Assembly (NCBI RefSeq): GCF_004368785.1
Contig: NZ_SODM01000005.1
Coordinates: forward strand, 310,001 to 374,000
DNA length: 64,000 bases
Reading direction: 5' to 3'
Source of the DNA: Flavobacterium sp. 270
GTDB taxonomy: Bacteria > Bacteroidota > Bacteroidia > Flavobacteriales > Flavobacteriaceae
The notes beneath the pieces are model-generated. The model was not told where the DNA came from and did not search any database. It saw nothing but the letters and a program-made list of their open reading frames with translations. Below are positions 24,390 to 32,364 of this stretch, piece by piece. Numbering within the stretch: the stretch's first letter is position 1; each line of letters opens with the position of its first letter. A program made the position numbers and the translations under genes.

Positions 24390-26284
24390 TATAATTTTAA
24401 AGTGTATTTATTATTTGATTGAATGATGATATGATTGTTTTCTAATAATTCCTGAAGAACTAGAATAATATCATTTGCATCCATTTTTATTTGGGTCTGA
24501 ATTTCTCTCGAAGTTAATGCTGCGCTTTTTAGCAAAGATAAAATCTTATCTGCAATAGAATCGGCATCGGTTATTTTTCCTTTTTGAGTAATGCAATACG
24601 AACAAACACCACAATTAGAATTTGTTTCTTCGCCAAAATAAGCCAGAATCAAACGATTCTTGCAGGTTTTGTTTTCTTTTATATAATGAAGAACAGACAT
24701 TAAATGTTCTTTCTTAAGCTGATTTTGTTTTTCTAAATATTTCGCAACCCTGTTTATAGTTAAATCGTCTTCACGAACTTCATTAAATAATATAGTAGCG
24801 TCGTTGTTTTTAGATTTATATTCGATGATTTCTTTTTCCTTTAATTTTTCCAAAACAGCAGAAACTTGCGCTTCAGAATGATGCGATTTCTTGGCAATCA
24901 AAGGTAAATTAAAAGGAACCTTCATGTCATAAATTCCTGGATACGTTCTCAAAATGGCCAAAACAATTTCTTCGTCATTGGGATTCAGGCTCATATATCG
25001 AATAACTTCTTTCGATTCAATTAAAAACTGCATCGTAATATTTTCAGAAAATTCCTGAGACATCGTAATAATTCCCTGCTGATTCAAAAACTGCAAAGCA
25101 TTATACGTTTTAAGAGTAGGGAAGTCGTATTTCTGGCAGAAATGATTCATTTTAAAAGAAAAAGAATCATCTAAACCTTCGCCATAAGCAATCTGAAAAT
25201 AGTTACAGAGTTTATTATAAACCGATTTTAGGAATTTTTTATCCGGCAAAACACTCAAAAACTGTTGTTCCGTTTGTCCGCTGTCGGATGGACTGGTTAA
25301 TAAAACAGCAAAAGATTTTCCGCCATTTCTTCCTGCACGTCCAGATTCCTGGTAATAATTCTCAATGTTTTCCGGAAGCTGTGTATGAATAACCGTTTTT
25401 ACATTGTCCTTGTCAATTCCCATTCCGAATGCATTCGTGGCAACGATAACCTGCGCCTGTTCCGACATCCACAACTGCATATTTTTGTCTTTTTCTTTTG
25501 CCGAAAGACCGCCATGATAATAAGTTGCCCTAAAACCAAGTGACTGCAATTGCGTTGACATGTTCAGACAAGATTTTCTGTTTCGGACATATATAATAGA
25601 AGGCTGTGGGTTTTTCTTCAGAATTTGTTCAACACGGTATAATTTGTCTTCGACCTCAAAAACCATATACGCGATATTTTCTCTTGCAAAAGACTGCTGA
25701 AAAAGTTTGGTATCTTTAAGTTCCAATTCCGTTTTAATATCTTCAATAACTCTTGGCGTTGCCGTAGCCGTCAAAGCCAAAAAAGGAATTTTAGGAAAGA
25801 ATTTTTTAAGCTCAGAAATCTTCAAATAAGCCGGACGAAAATCGTGTCCCCATTGCGAAACACAATGCGCTTCATCAATTGCAATTAAATTTATAGGAAG
25901 ATTTTTAATGCGCTCCAGAATCCAATCTGATTGTAAACGTTCTGGCGAAAGATATAAAAACTTGTAATTTCCGTATTGGCAATTATCCAGAAGATCAATA
26001 ATTTCTTCCGTATGAATACCACCCGTAAGTGCAATAGCTTTAATATCCCTCTTTTGAAGATTTGCAACCTGATCTTTCATCAGCGCGATCAAAGGCGAAA
26101 TCACCAGACAAATTCCGTCCTGCATCATCGCCGGAACCTGAAAACAAATCGATTTTCCACCGCCGGTTGGCAGTAACGCAAATGTATCCTGACCGTCTAA
26201 AACCGAATCAATAATTTCTTTCTGAAGCGGTCTAAAGCTGTCGTGTTTCCAGTATTTTAAAAGAATTTCCTGCGCTTCAAGCAT
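24389..26284 (-). CDS. recQ: RecQ family ATP-dependent DNA helicase
   Basis: 631 residues. Helicase domain with Walker A TGGGKS (Lys44), Walker B IDEAHCVSQWGHDFRP (about 135-150), motif SALTATATP-like LTATATPRV, and motif VI QESGRAGRNG. The RQC part has the zinc cysteines CKNRLILAYFGEE...CGVCSYC. After it comes a winged-helix-like tail (SREIQTQIKMDANDIILVLQELLEN) in place of the HRDC domain found in E. coli RecQ. It unwinds 3'-5' DNA in repair of replication forks. Coupled to fmt by TAATG. Confidence 0.94.
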   Translation of the reverse strand: MLEAQEILLKYWKHDSFRPLQKEIIDSVLDGQDTFALLPTGGGKSICFQVPAMMQDGICLVISPLIALMKDQVANLQKRDIKAIALTGGIHTEEIIDLLDNCQYGNYKFLYLSPERLQSDWILERIKNLPINLIAIDEAHCVSQWGHDFRPAYLKISELKKFFPKIPFLALTATATPRVIEDIKTELELKDTKLFQQSFARENIAYMVFEVEDKLYRVEQILKKNPQPSIIYVRNRKSCLNMSTQLQSLGFRATYYHGGLSAKEKDKNMQLWMSEQAQVIVATNAFGMGIDKDNVKTVIHTQLPENIENYYQESGRAGRNGGKSFAVLLTSPSDSGQTEQQFLSVLPDKKFLKSVYNKLCNYFQIAYGEGLDDSFSFKMNHFCQKYDFPTLKTYNALQFLNQQGIITMSQEFSENITMQFLIESKEVIRYMSLNPNDEEIVLAILRTYPGIYDMKVPFNLPLIAKKSHHSEAQVSAVLEKLKEKEIIEYKSKNNDATILFNEVREDDLTINRVAKYLEKQNQLKKEHLMSVLHYIKENKTCKNRLILAYFGEETNSNCGVCSYCITQKGKITDADSIADKILSLLKSAALTSREIQTQIKMDANDIILVLQELLENNHIIIQSNNKYTLKL

Positions 26285-26347
26285 TGCTTTCGTTTTAAAG
26301 TTAAAAATTTAGAAATCAGTTTCTAGTTTAGAACTTTAAACCAAATG

Positions 26348-26881
26348 CTAAATTTTATCTAATATATAAAGAATTCTGTTGTCAACAGTATCTTTCGGTA
26401 CTTCTATTAAATCGTAACCGTATTTTTTATATGTCTCAACAAGGTGTTTCTGAATCGTAACTGCTTGTTCAAAATTCTCATAGCGCTCCGTGTCGCTTTG
26501 GTAAATTTCCTCCCACGGCGGTAAAATAAAAATCTTCGAATATTTAATTTCCTCACAAGCTTTAGTAAAATGCGCCGGATATTCGTCACCAATATAATCC
26601 ATATAAGCCACAACATCAGGAATGCCTCGGTCTATAAAAACAACATTGTCAGGTTCTTCAAGAGCATCGTGATATTGTTTAATGCGTCCTTCCAAAAGCA
26701 TTTCGCTAAACAATAAAGGCTCTTCCAGAAATAACTGATCGATGCCTCGTTCTTGCGCTTCGAGCGTAACTTGACGTGAAATTTCAGGATAACAGCAGTA
26801 GCCACGAGCCACCAATTCGTTAATTAGAGTAGATTTTCCCGTTCCCGGGCCACCAATGAGAACTATGATTTCTTTTTGCAC
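26348..26881 (-). CDS. AAA family ATPase / nucleotide kinase-like (NadR/Ttd14-like)
   Basis: 177 residues from a GTG at 26881. The N-terminus EIIVLIGGPGTGKSTLINEL is a Walker A P-loop; VVFIDRGIPDVVAYMDYIGDEYP and IFILPPWEEIYQSDTERYENFEQAV are the other kinase-like motifs of the AAA_28 group that includes the ribosyl-nicotinamide kinase domain of NadR. The frame also allows a TTG at 26902, but that codon lies inside a TAAATTTG promoter box (26900-26907), so GTG is the likelier start. Substrate unknown. No operon partner; recQ starts 63 bases downstream. Confidence 0.8.
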   Translation of the reverse strand: MQKEIIVLIGGPGTGKSTLINELVARGYCCYPEISRQVTLEAQERGIDQLFLEEPLLFSEMLLEGRIKQYHDALEEPDNVVFIDRGIPDVVAYMDYIGDEYPAHFTKACEEIKYSKIFILPPWEEIYQSDTERYENFEQAVTIQKHLVETYKKYGYDLIEVPKDTVDNRILYILDKI

Positions 26882-26899
26882 TTTTAGAAAAATAAAGCG

Positions 26900-26907
26900 C
26901 AAATTTA
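26900..26907 (-). promoter_or_regulatory. -7 box of the kinase-like gene
   Basis: TAAATTTG on the minus strand, 18 bases ahead of the GTG start; it covers the alternative TTG start, which therefore cannot be translated from this promoter. No TTG at the right distance upstream. Confidence 0.55.
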
Positions 26908-26966
26908 CCTAAACTTATTCGTAATTAAAAAGAATATTTATCAGAAACGAATGATTTCGCATTTTT

Positions 26967-27055
26967 GGAAGCATCGTTCCTGCTTTCGGCTATATCTTTT
27001 TTGGTCTCGTTCCCAAAAAACGAGTCCAAAAAAGGATACCGCCTCAATCAGGGTT
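26967..27055 (+). repeat. Interspersed intergenic repeat, copy 1
   Basis: Shares with 54445-54527, in the same orientation, the order: GGA-GC-TCCTGCT, CGGCTATATCTTTT or CCGCTATATCTTTT, a central GTCTCGTT-spacer-AACGAG hairpin, ACCGCC or GCCGCT, then ATCAGGG. Flavobacterium genomes carry many such elements between genes. Confidence 0.8.
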
Positions 27056-27106
27056 AAAGCGGGAAAGATGGTTTTGTTTTTGGATTTATTTCTTGCGATT
27101 CGCCCT

Positions 27107-27206
27107 CCTGCAAGGTTTCCAAAACCTTGTAGGTATAATTTTTCTCAATCAAAAGAAATGGTAATTACGCTTAAATAAACCTACAAGGTTTTGGAAACCT
27201 TGCAGG
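27107..27206. repeat. Perfect 28-bp inverted repeat pair
   Basis: The arms 27107-27134 and 27179-27206 are exact reverse complements, and each arm is itself nearly palindromic around CCAAAACC (CAAGGTTTCCAAAACCTTG). The 44 bases between carry no gene. Confidence 0.88.
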
Positions 27207-27230
27207 AAACGTAACATTACTCATACTTAC

Positions 27231-28004
27231 TTAACCTAATCCTCCAGTAGTAAAATTTGAATAATTGTGTTTTGTCAAATTGATAGTTACATGAACATTG
27301 CAATTTCCGCCGTCACTCATGTCAATTAAAGAGTATTTATATTCATTGCTGAAATCATCTTTACAATAACAGCTAATCCAAATTTCTTTTTCTTGTTTGT
27401 CATTTATTATAACAATACATTGTTTAACATATTTATTTACGCTTCTAAGTCTGGAATTATTCTCAGAAAAACATTTTCTTAAAATTCGATCAACTTCAAC
27501 TAACTCATTTTGATTTAAATCGTACTGTTTTATACTGTTTGGTTTATAATTAAAATAGATTCCGTAGAATTTTGGATCAAAAGTAAAAAAAGTATAATCG
27601 CTATATTTTTTAAGATCTAATTTGCTTTTTGATTGAAACAGATTCTTTTGAATTTCAATTTTTAAAGGAAATTTTCCGTCTACAAATTCAATGAAATTGT
27701 TTTTAATTACAGCTTTTTCACTTTCATTAAAATTAAACTTAACTGGTTTAAAATAAATAGTATCATTCTTCAAATAGCAAGATCCTTTAAATTTTTCTGT
27801 TTTATTATTATATCTTTTATTAGTGATAGTAAGAATATAAGTGCTGTCTGAATAAGACTCAAATTTCATGCTTCCGCCATAATCATCATTATTTACTGCT
27901 GAGATTTTTATGGTTTTTTCAGTTTTTGATTTTTCAATGTTTTGATTTTTACAATTGATAAATGATCCTAGAAATATTAATGATATTATGATTTGTATTT
28001 TCAT
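27231..28004 (-). CDS. Hypothetical lipoprotein
   Basis: 257 residues. Signal peptide with lipobox FINC (Cys about 18), then a Lys/Glu linker and a beta-rich domain with no family I recognise (GGSMKFESYSDSTYILTITNK, CYLKNDTIYFKPVKF, WISCYCKDDFSNEYKYSLIDMSDGG). It begins 3 bases after the stop of the membrane gene at 28008; both may be transcribed with the esterase at 28489-29403. Confidence 0.7.
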   Translation of the reverse strand: MKIQIIISLIFLGSFINCKNQNIEKSKTEKTIKISAVNNDDYGGSMKFESYSDSTYILTITNKRYNNKTEKFKGSCYLKNDTIYFKPVKFNFNESEKAVIKNNFIEFVDGKFPLKIEIQKNLFQSKSKLDLKKYSDYTFFTFDPKFYGIYFNYKPNSIKQYDLNQNELVEVDRILRKCFSENNSRLRSVNKYVKQCIVIINDKQEKEIWISCYCKDDFSNEYKYSLIDMSDGGNCNVHVTINLTKHNYSNFTTGGLG

Positions 28005-28007
28005 TAT

Positions 28008-28481
28008 TTAATATTTAAGATGTAATTCATTTACGCTAAAATTGGTTTTTTTCCACTTTTCTCGATTAACTTTATTAGTATCAATTTCTTCTGACCAATC
28101 AATTCCCGGAATGAGTTTCGTTTTTTTTATAAACCTTCTTTTAAATCCCAATGCCCCTAAATCTCTCATTTGAAAGTCAATTGTCTGATTGTTGTTTTTA
28201 ATGTTTATATATTCAATTGATTGCGTTTTCCAAAAGCTTAAATATGTTAATTTACATAAAGTAATTGTGGAAAAGGCAATGAAAATAATTAAAATTATAG
28301 ACGCTTTTTTGAATTTTTCTTTAAAAATTATATTCAAAATAAATACAAAAGAGGCGTAAGATATAAAGATTAAAATCCAATATAAGAATGCATTATTTAT
28401 ACTTAAATCAGAGTATCTGTTTAATAAAATTATAACAGTTGAAATTGTAAAAAGAAAATAGAATATCTTTCTTATCATCAT
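28008..28481 (-). CDS. Hypothetical membrane protein
   Basis: 157 residues with three predicted membrane helices (IFYFLFTISTVIILLN, FLYWILIFISYASFVFILNIIF, ASIILIIFIAFSTITLCKL) and a C-terminal ~65-residue soluble part. No family recognised. It lies 7 bases after the esterase stop and 3 before the lipoprotein, as in an operon. Confidence 0.65.
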   Translation of the reverse strand: MMIRKIFYFLFTISTVIILLNRYSDLSINNAFLYWILIFISYASFVFILNIIFKEKFKKASIILIIFIAFSTITLCKLTYLSFWKTQSIEYINIKNNNQTIDFQMRDLGALGFKRRFIKKTKLIPGIDWSEEIDTNKVNREKWKKTNFSVNELHLKY

Positions 28482-28488
28482 TTAAAAT

Positions 28489-29403
28489 TTAATCACAAAA
28501 AGGATATTTCCCAGCATCCTTACCTTTTTTCTCCGAAGGAATAATCAAATGCGATTCAAACTTTTTACCATTCAAAACATCATTTGTAAAATCTAAAACA
28601 TATTGCTGTCCCTGATGAAAAAGATAACCCGAGAATTCATGTCCTCCACCGCAGAAAGTAATCAGTTCAATATCTTTATGTAAATCTAATACATGATTGT
28701 AAACCGCATAAGACCCAAAAAGAATCAGCCAGCCAGAAGCATTAGTCGGGCAGGAGCGGTGAGAACCCGCATTGTAAGGAACCGTATCGTCATTATTTCC
28801 GTGTGCCAATAACATCGGAATTACATTTTCTTTCGTAATCAAATTAATATCCTGAATAGCACCCGAATTTCCAATAAAACCTTTGTATTTAAAGTTTTCA
28901 GGAAGATTGTTTTTGTATAAATTCATCAGTTTATAATCCCAATACGTAGCTTGAAAACCAATTTCGGCACCGGCGCTGATTCCGGAAATAAAGATTTTAG
29001 AAGCATCAATATTATATTTATTCGCATTTTCAATCAAATAAGAAGTCGCCTGCCACATGTCGCTCACGCCAATCTGAATCGCTTTTATCTTTTCGGTTAA
29101 AGTTCCTTTACATCCAAAATCCTTTCCTTTCATATACAAACTGTACGAAATGCTGGCAACCGCATAACCGTTTTTTGCCATAAACATTCCGAATTCTTTC
29201 TCGCTTGTGCGTGCTCCGCCAGAGAATCCGCCACCGAAAGCAAACATAATCAACGGAATTTTTTCTCCTGCTTTTACTTTTGGTAAGTATAAATCTAAAT
29301 CAAGTTTGAGTGTGTCATTCTGAAAGTAAGTCATTGTTTTGACTTCCTGTGCCTGAATAGAATTTATAGTTAAAGCGATAAGTAGTAAAAGGATTTTTTT
29401 CAT
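28489..29403 (-). CDS. Alpha/beta-hydrolase (secreted esterase/lipase-like)
   Basis: 304 residues from the ATG at 29403, whose product begins with a signal peptide (KKILLLLIALTINSIQAQ); an upstream start at 29442 would add residues over an inverted repeat and is rejected. The fold is clear: oxyanion motif FAFGGGFSGGARTS, nucleophile elbow FISGISAGAEIG (Ser), acid AHGNNDDTVPY and His in FCGGGHEFSG. Comparable to the BD-FAE/carboxylesterase group that removes acyl groups from sugars or lipids. Substrate unknown. Confidence 0.85.
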   Translation of the reverse strand: MKKILLLLIALTINSIQAQEVKTMTYFQNDTLKLDLDLYLPKVKAGEKIPLIMFAFGGGFSGGARTSEKEFGMFMAKNGYAVASISYSLYMKGKDFGCKGTLTEKIKAIQIGVSDMWQATSYLIENANKYNIDASKIFISGISAGAEIGFQATYWDYKLMNLYKNNLPENFKYKGFIGNSGAIQDINLITKENVIPMLLAHGNNDDTVPYNAGSHRSCPTNASGWLILFGSYAVYNHVLDLHKDIELITFCGGGHEFSGYLFHQGQQYVLDFTNDVLNGKKFESHLIIPSEKKGKDAGKYPFCD

Positions 29404-29419
29404 TTGTGTATGTTTTAAT

Positions 29420-29491
29420 CTCGCAAAGTCGCGGAGGCGCAAAGTTTTTTAGGTTTTCCTTTTAAACTTTGCGACTTCGCGACTTTGCGAG
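29420..29491. repeat. Inverted repeat, CTTTGCGACTTCGCGAC family
   Basis: 28-base arms (29420-29447, 29464-29491) pair at 26 of 28 positions with a 16-base loop. GC-rich CGCAAAGTCGCG words are typical of a dispersed Flavobacterium element. Confidence 0.8.
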
Positions 29492-29529
29492 CAAATTTCT
29501 GCTAGTTGTTTTCTCAAATATAAAAGTTT

Positions 29530-29644
29530 GCCACGAATTTCACGAATTTTCGCGAATTTTAATTTTTAGGGATTTAGAAAAAGCATTCCAAACGTAACAA
29601 ATTTCAAATCAAATTTAATTAGTGAAATTCGTGAAATTCGTGGC
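29530..29644. repeat. Inverted repeat, CCACGAATTTCACGAATTT family (copy 1)
   Basis: Arms 29530-29549 (GCCACGAATTTCACGAATTT) and its exact complement ending at 29644 (GTGAAATTCGTGGC). The same words recur at 32280-32346. Confidence 0.8.
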
Positions 29645-29712
29645 AAAAAACAAGAACATTTCCGTGAGCAAAAAATCTAAAATCTAAAATCAAAAATCTG
29701 AAATCAAAACCG

Positions 29713-29720
29713 TATATTTG
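29713..29720 (+). promoter_or_regulatory. -7 box of the DUF493 gene
   Basis: TATATTTG, 19 bases ahead of the ATG at 29740, with no clear TTG 19 bases upstream. Confidence 0.5.
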
Positions 29721-29739
29721 CGTTTATTTTTAATTACGA

Positions 29740-30036
29740 ATGGAGAACGATAAAGAAAAAAACACCGCCGAATTTTACGAAAGATTAAAGGTAGAGTTGG
29801 ATAACTCAAATACCTGGCCTGCAGAATATTTATATAAATTTATTGTGCCTTCTGTTGCTGACAATGTAGAGCGAGTAGAAAAAGCTTTTGACAGAATGGG
29901 TGCAGTAATTAAGACCACAAAATCTAAAACAGGTAAATTCACCAGCGTTTCTGTAGATGTAACTATGCACAGCGCCGATGATGTAATCGCAAAATACAAA
30001 GAAGTATCTACAATAGAAGGTATAGTTTCATTATAA
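29740..30036 (+). CDS. DUF493 family protein (YbeD-like)
   Basis: 98 residues. The family pattern is a ferredoxin-like fold: FYERLKVELDNSNTWPAEYLYKFIVP, a Lys/Thr-rich strand SKTGKFTSVSVDVTMHSADDVIAKYKEVSTIEGI. In E. coli YbeD a similar small protein sits beside lipoate genes and has an ACT-like fold, role unknown. DUF4290 follows after 3 bases, so they form one operon. Confidence 0.9.
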   Translation: MENDKEKNTAEFYERLKVELDNSNTWPAEYLYKFIVPSVADNVERVEKAFDRMGAVIKTTKSKTGKFTSVSVDVTMHSADDVIAKYKEVSTIEGIVSL

Positions 30037-30039
30037 CTT

Positions 30040-30768
30040 ATGAACGAAAAATATAAAAAAGAAATCGCGAATGATGTTGTTTTCAATTTAGAATATAATT
30101 CTGAAAGACAGCGTTTACTTATTCCCGAATATGGTCGTCATTTGCAAAAACTGATCGATCAGGCAACTGTTATTGAAGACGCCGAAACGCGTAACAAAGC
30201 AGCCAAATATATCATACAAGTTATGGGAAGTCTGAATCCGCATTTGCGTGATGTGCCAGATTTTCAGCATAAACTATGGGATCAGTTGTTTATTATGTCT
30301 GATTTTAAATTAGATGTAGAATCTCCGTATCCAATTCCGTCGCGTGATGTATTGCAATTGAAACCAGATGTACTTCATTATCCGCAAAACTTCCCGAAAT
30401 ATAGATTTTATGGTAACAATATCAAATACATGATTGATGTTGCCAATAAATGGGAAGACGGCGAAATGAAAAATGCATTGGTATTGGTAATTGCTAATCA
30501 CATGAAAAAATCATATTTAAGCTGGAACAAAGACACAGTAAAAGACGATGTGATTTTTGAGCATTTATATGAATTGTCTGGAGGAAAAATCAACTTGTTG
30601 CAAAGTACAGAAGAACTTTTGAACACGACAGATTTAATGCGTACCAACAAGCGTATGTCGAATAAAATTTCGCCAGCCGGACAGCCAAAAATTCAAAGCA
30701 ACAAGAATAACAACAATAATAAAGGCGGAAAACCAAAACCTTTTCAGAAAAATAATAATCAAAAATAA
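30040..30768 (+). CDS. DUF4290 family protein
   Basis: 242 residues. The N-terminal three-quarters (VFNLEYNSERQRLLIPEYGRHLQKLIDQA, HLRDVPDFQHKLWDQLFIMSDF, YPIPSRDVLQLKPDVLHYPQ, YRFYGNNIKYMIDVANKWEDG) are a well-conserved Bacteroidota-only family of unknown function, helical and soluble. The tail from ~205 is Asn/Lys/Gly rich (NKNNNNNKGGKPKPF), low complexity. Its gene position just before murA is common in Flavobacteriaceae, as far as I recall. Confidence 0.88.
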   Translation: MNEKYKKEIANDVVFNLEYNSERQRLLIPEYGRHLQKLIDQATVIEDAETRNKAAKYIIQVMGSLNPHLRDVPDFQHKLWDQLFIMSDFKLDVESPYPIPSRDVLQLKPDVLHYPQNFPKYRFYGNNIKYMIDVANKWEDGEMKNALVLVIANHMKKSYLSWNKDTVKDDVIFEHLYELSGGKINLLQSTEELLNTTDLMRTNKRMSNKISPAGQPKIQSNKNNNNNKGGKPKPFQKNNNQK

Positions 30769-30779
30769 AAAAGAGGCTA

Positions 30780-30950
30780 AGTGCCTAAGCTTCTAAGATT
30801 TTAGCTCAGAACCTTAGAACCTCAGTAACTCAGAACCTTAAAATAATAATCAAAAGAACGTTTAATAAAGTTACTAAGATACTAAGGGACTAAGATGCTA
30901 AGTTTTTTTAGCTCAGAACCTCAGAATCTCAGAACCTTAGCAACTTAAAA
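30780..30950. repeat. CTAAG / CAGAACCTTAG word repeats
   Basis: Between DUF4290 and murA. Short words (CTAAGNNNCTAAG, CTCAGAACCTTAGAACCTCAG, CTAAGATACTAAGGGACTAAG) recur and face each other, so the RNA would fold into an irregular hairpin. The related sequence at 49752-49922 is a perfect inverted pair. Confidence 0.6.
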
Positions 30951-30957
30951 AGAAAAT

Positions 30958-32271
30958 ATGGGAGTATTTAAAATTGAAGGCGGAATATCATTAAAAGGAG
31001 AAATTACGCCACAAGGCGCAAAAAACGAGGCATTACAAATTTTATGTGCCGTACTTCTTACAGGAGATAAAGTAAGAATTAATAATATTCCTGACATTAT
31101 TGACATCAATAAATTAATCACATTGCTGGGGAATTTAGGGGTGAAAATTCAAAGAAACGAACCAGGTTCTATTACATTTCAAGCCGATGAGGTAAATGTT
31201 GGTTATTTAGAAACGGAAGCTTTCAAAAAAGAAGGTGGAGCTCTTCGTGGTTCTATTATGATTGTTGGACCGCTTTTAGCTCGTTTCGGAAAAGGATATA
31301 TTCCAAAACCGGGAGGAGATAAAATTGGCCGTCGTAGATTAGATACGCACTTTGAAGGTTTTATTAATCTTGGAGCAAAATTTAGATATAACAGAGAAGA
31401 TCACTTTTACGGAGTAGAATCTCCTGCAGAAGGATTACAAGGAACAGATATGTTACTTGACGAAGCTTCTGTTACCGGAACTGCAAATATCGTAATGGCT
31501 GCAGTTTTGGCAAAAGGTCAAACAACAGTTTACAACGCTGCATGTGAGCCTTATTTGCAACAATTGTGTAAAATGCTAAACTCTATGGGAGCTAAAATCA
31601 CTGGAGTTGGTTCTAACTTATTGACAATTGAAGGAGTTGAAAGCCTTGGCGGATGCGAGCACAGAATTCTTCCTGATATGATCGAAATCGGTTCTTGGAT
31701 TGGTCTTGCGGCTATGACAAAAAGCGAAATCACAATCAAAAATGTAAGCTGGGAAAATTTAGGTTTGATTCCGAATACTTTTAGAAAACTTGGAATTACG
31801 ATTGAAAAACGTAACGACGATATTTACATTCCTGCTCACAAAGACGGGTACGAAGTAAAAACAGATATTGATGGTTCTATTTTAACAATTGCAGATGCAC
31901 CGTGGCCAGGTTTTACGCCTGATTTATTAAGTATTGTTTTGGTTGTAGCAACACAAGCAAAAGGCGATGTTTTAATTCATCAAAAAATGTTTGAAAGCCG
32001 TTTGTTCTTCGTTGATAAATTAATCGATATGGGAGCAAAAATCATGTTATGCGATCCGCACAGAGCGGTGGTTATGGGACATAATTTTGAATCTCAATTG
32101 AAAGCAACAACAATGTCTTCTCCTGATATTCGCGCAGGAATCTCATTATTGATTGCAGCATTATCTGCTAAAGGAACAAGTACAATTCAGAACATCGAAC
32201 AAATCGACCGTGGATACGAGCGTATCGACGAGCGTTTAAGAGCAATTGGCGCAAAAATTATTAGAGCGTAA
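30958..32271 (+). CDS. murA: UDP-N-acetylglucosamine 1-carboxyvinyltransferase
   Basis: 437 residues. Adds enolpyruvate from PEP to UDP-GlcNAc, first committed step of peptidoglycan synthesis, in the cytoplasm. Seen: Lys22-Asn23 in QGAKNEALQIL (PEP site), GGALRGSIMIVGPLLARFGKG, and Asp305-like Asp in WPGFTPDLLS. The residue matching E. coli Cys115 in the mobile loop is Asp121 (KPGGDKIGRRRLD, codon 31318-31320), so the Cys that fosfomycin alkylates is absent. In other species this Cys-to-Asp form keeps activity and gives fosfomycin resistance (established). Single copy here. Confidence 0.97.
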   Translation: MGVFKIEGGISLKGEITPQGAKNEALQILCAVLLTGDKVRINNIPDIIDINKLITLLGNLGVKIQRNEPGSITFQADEVNVGYLETEAFKKEGGALRGSIMIVGPLLARFGKGYIPKPGGDKIGRRRLDTHFEGFINLGAKFRYNREDHFYGVESPAEGLQGTDMLLDEASVTGTANIVMAAVLAKGQTTVYNAACEPYLQQLCKMLNSMGAKITGVGSNLLTIEGVESLGGCEHRILPDMIEIGSWIGLAAMTKSEITIKNVSWENLGLIPNTFRKLGITIEKRNDDIYIPAHKDGYEVKTDIDGSILTIADAPWPGFTPDLLSIVLVVATQAKGDVLIHQKMFESRLFFVDKLIDMGAKIMLCDPHRAVVMGHNFESQLKATTMSSPDIRAGISLLIAALSAKGTSTIQNIEQIDRGYERIDERLRAIGAKIIRA

Positions 32272-32279
32272 AAAAGTTA

Positions 32280-32346
32280 GCCACGAATTTCACGAATTTC
32301 ACGAATTTTTAAAATGAAGATTTGTGTAATTAGTGAAATTCGTGGC
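32280..32346. repeat. Inverted repeat, CCACGAATTTCACGAATTT family (copy 2)
   Basis: GCCACGAATTTCAC (32280 on) pairs with GTGAAATTCGTGGC at the end (to 32346). The first arm is triplicated (CACGAATTT three times). Lies between murA and the cation efflux gene, same family as 29530-29644. Confidence 0.78.
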
Positions 32347-32364
32347 AAAATAAATAGTCGTTAA

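Larger units (their letters stand above)
26882..27230. other. Spacer of about 350 bases with two repeat elements
   Basis: Between the divergent kinase-like gene and the lipoprotein at 27231. It holds the interspersed repeat at 26967-27055 and the 28-bp inverted pair at 27107-27206, and no convincing gene. Confidence 0.6.
29404..29739. other. Spacer of 336 bases made of two inverted repeats
   Basis: Divergent spacer between the esterase and DUF493. It contains the repeats at 29420-29491 and 29530-29644 and a run of AAATCTAAAAT-type words at 29670-29705, then the DUF493 promoter box. No gene seen. Confidence 0.6.

Noticed and set aside
30780-30950. Repeated CTAAG/CAGAACCTTAG words as a CRISPR array
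   Set aside because: Word spacing is irregular, there are no unique spacers of constant length and no cas genes; it is a spacer repeat.
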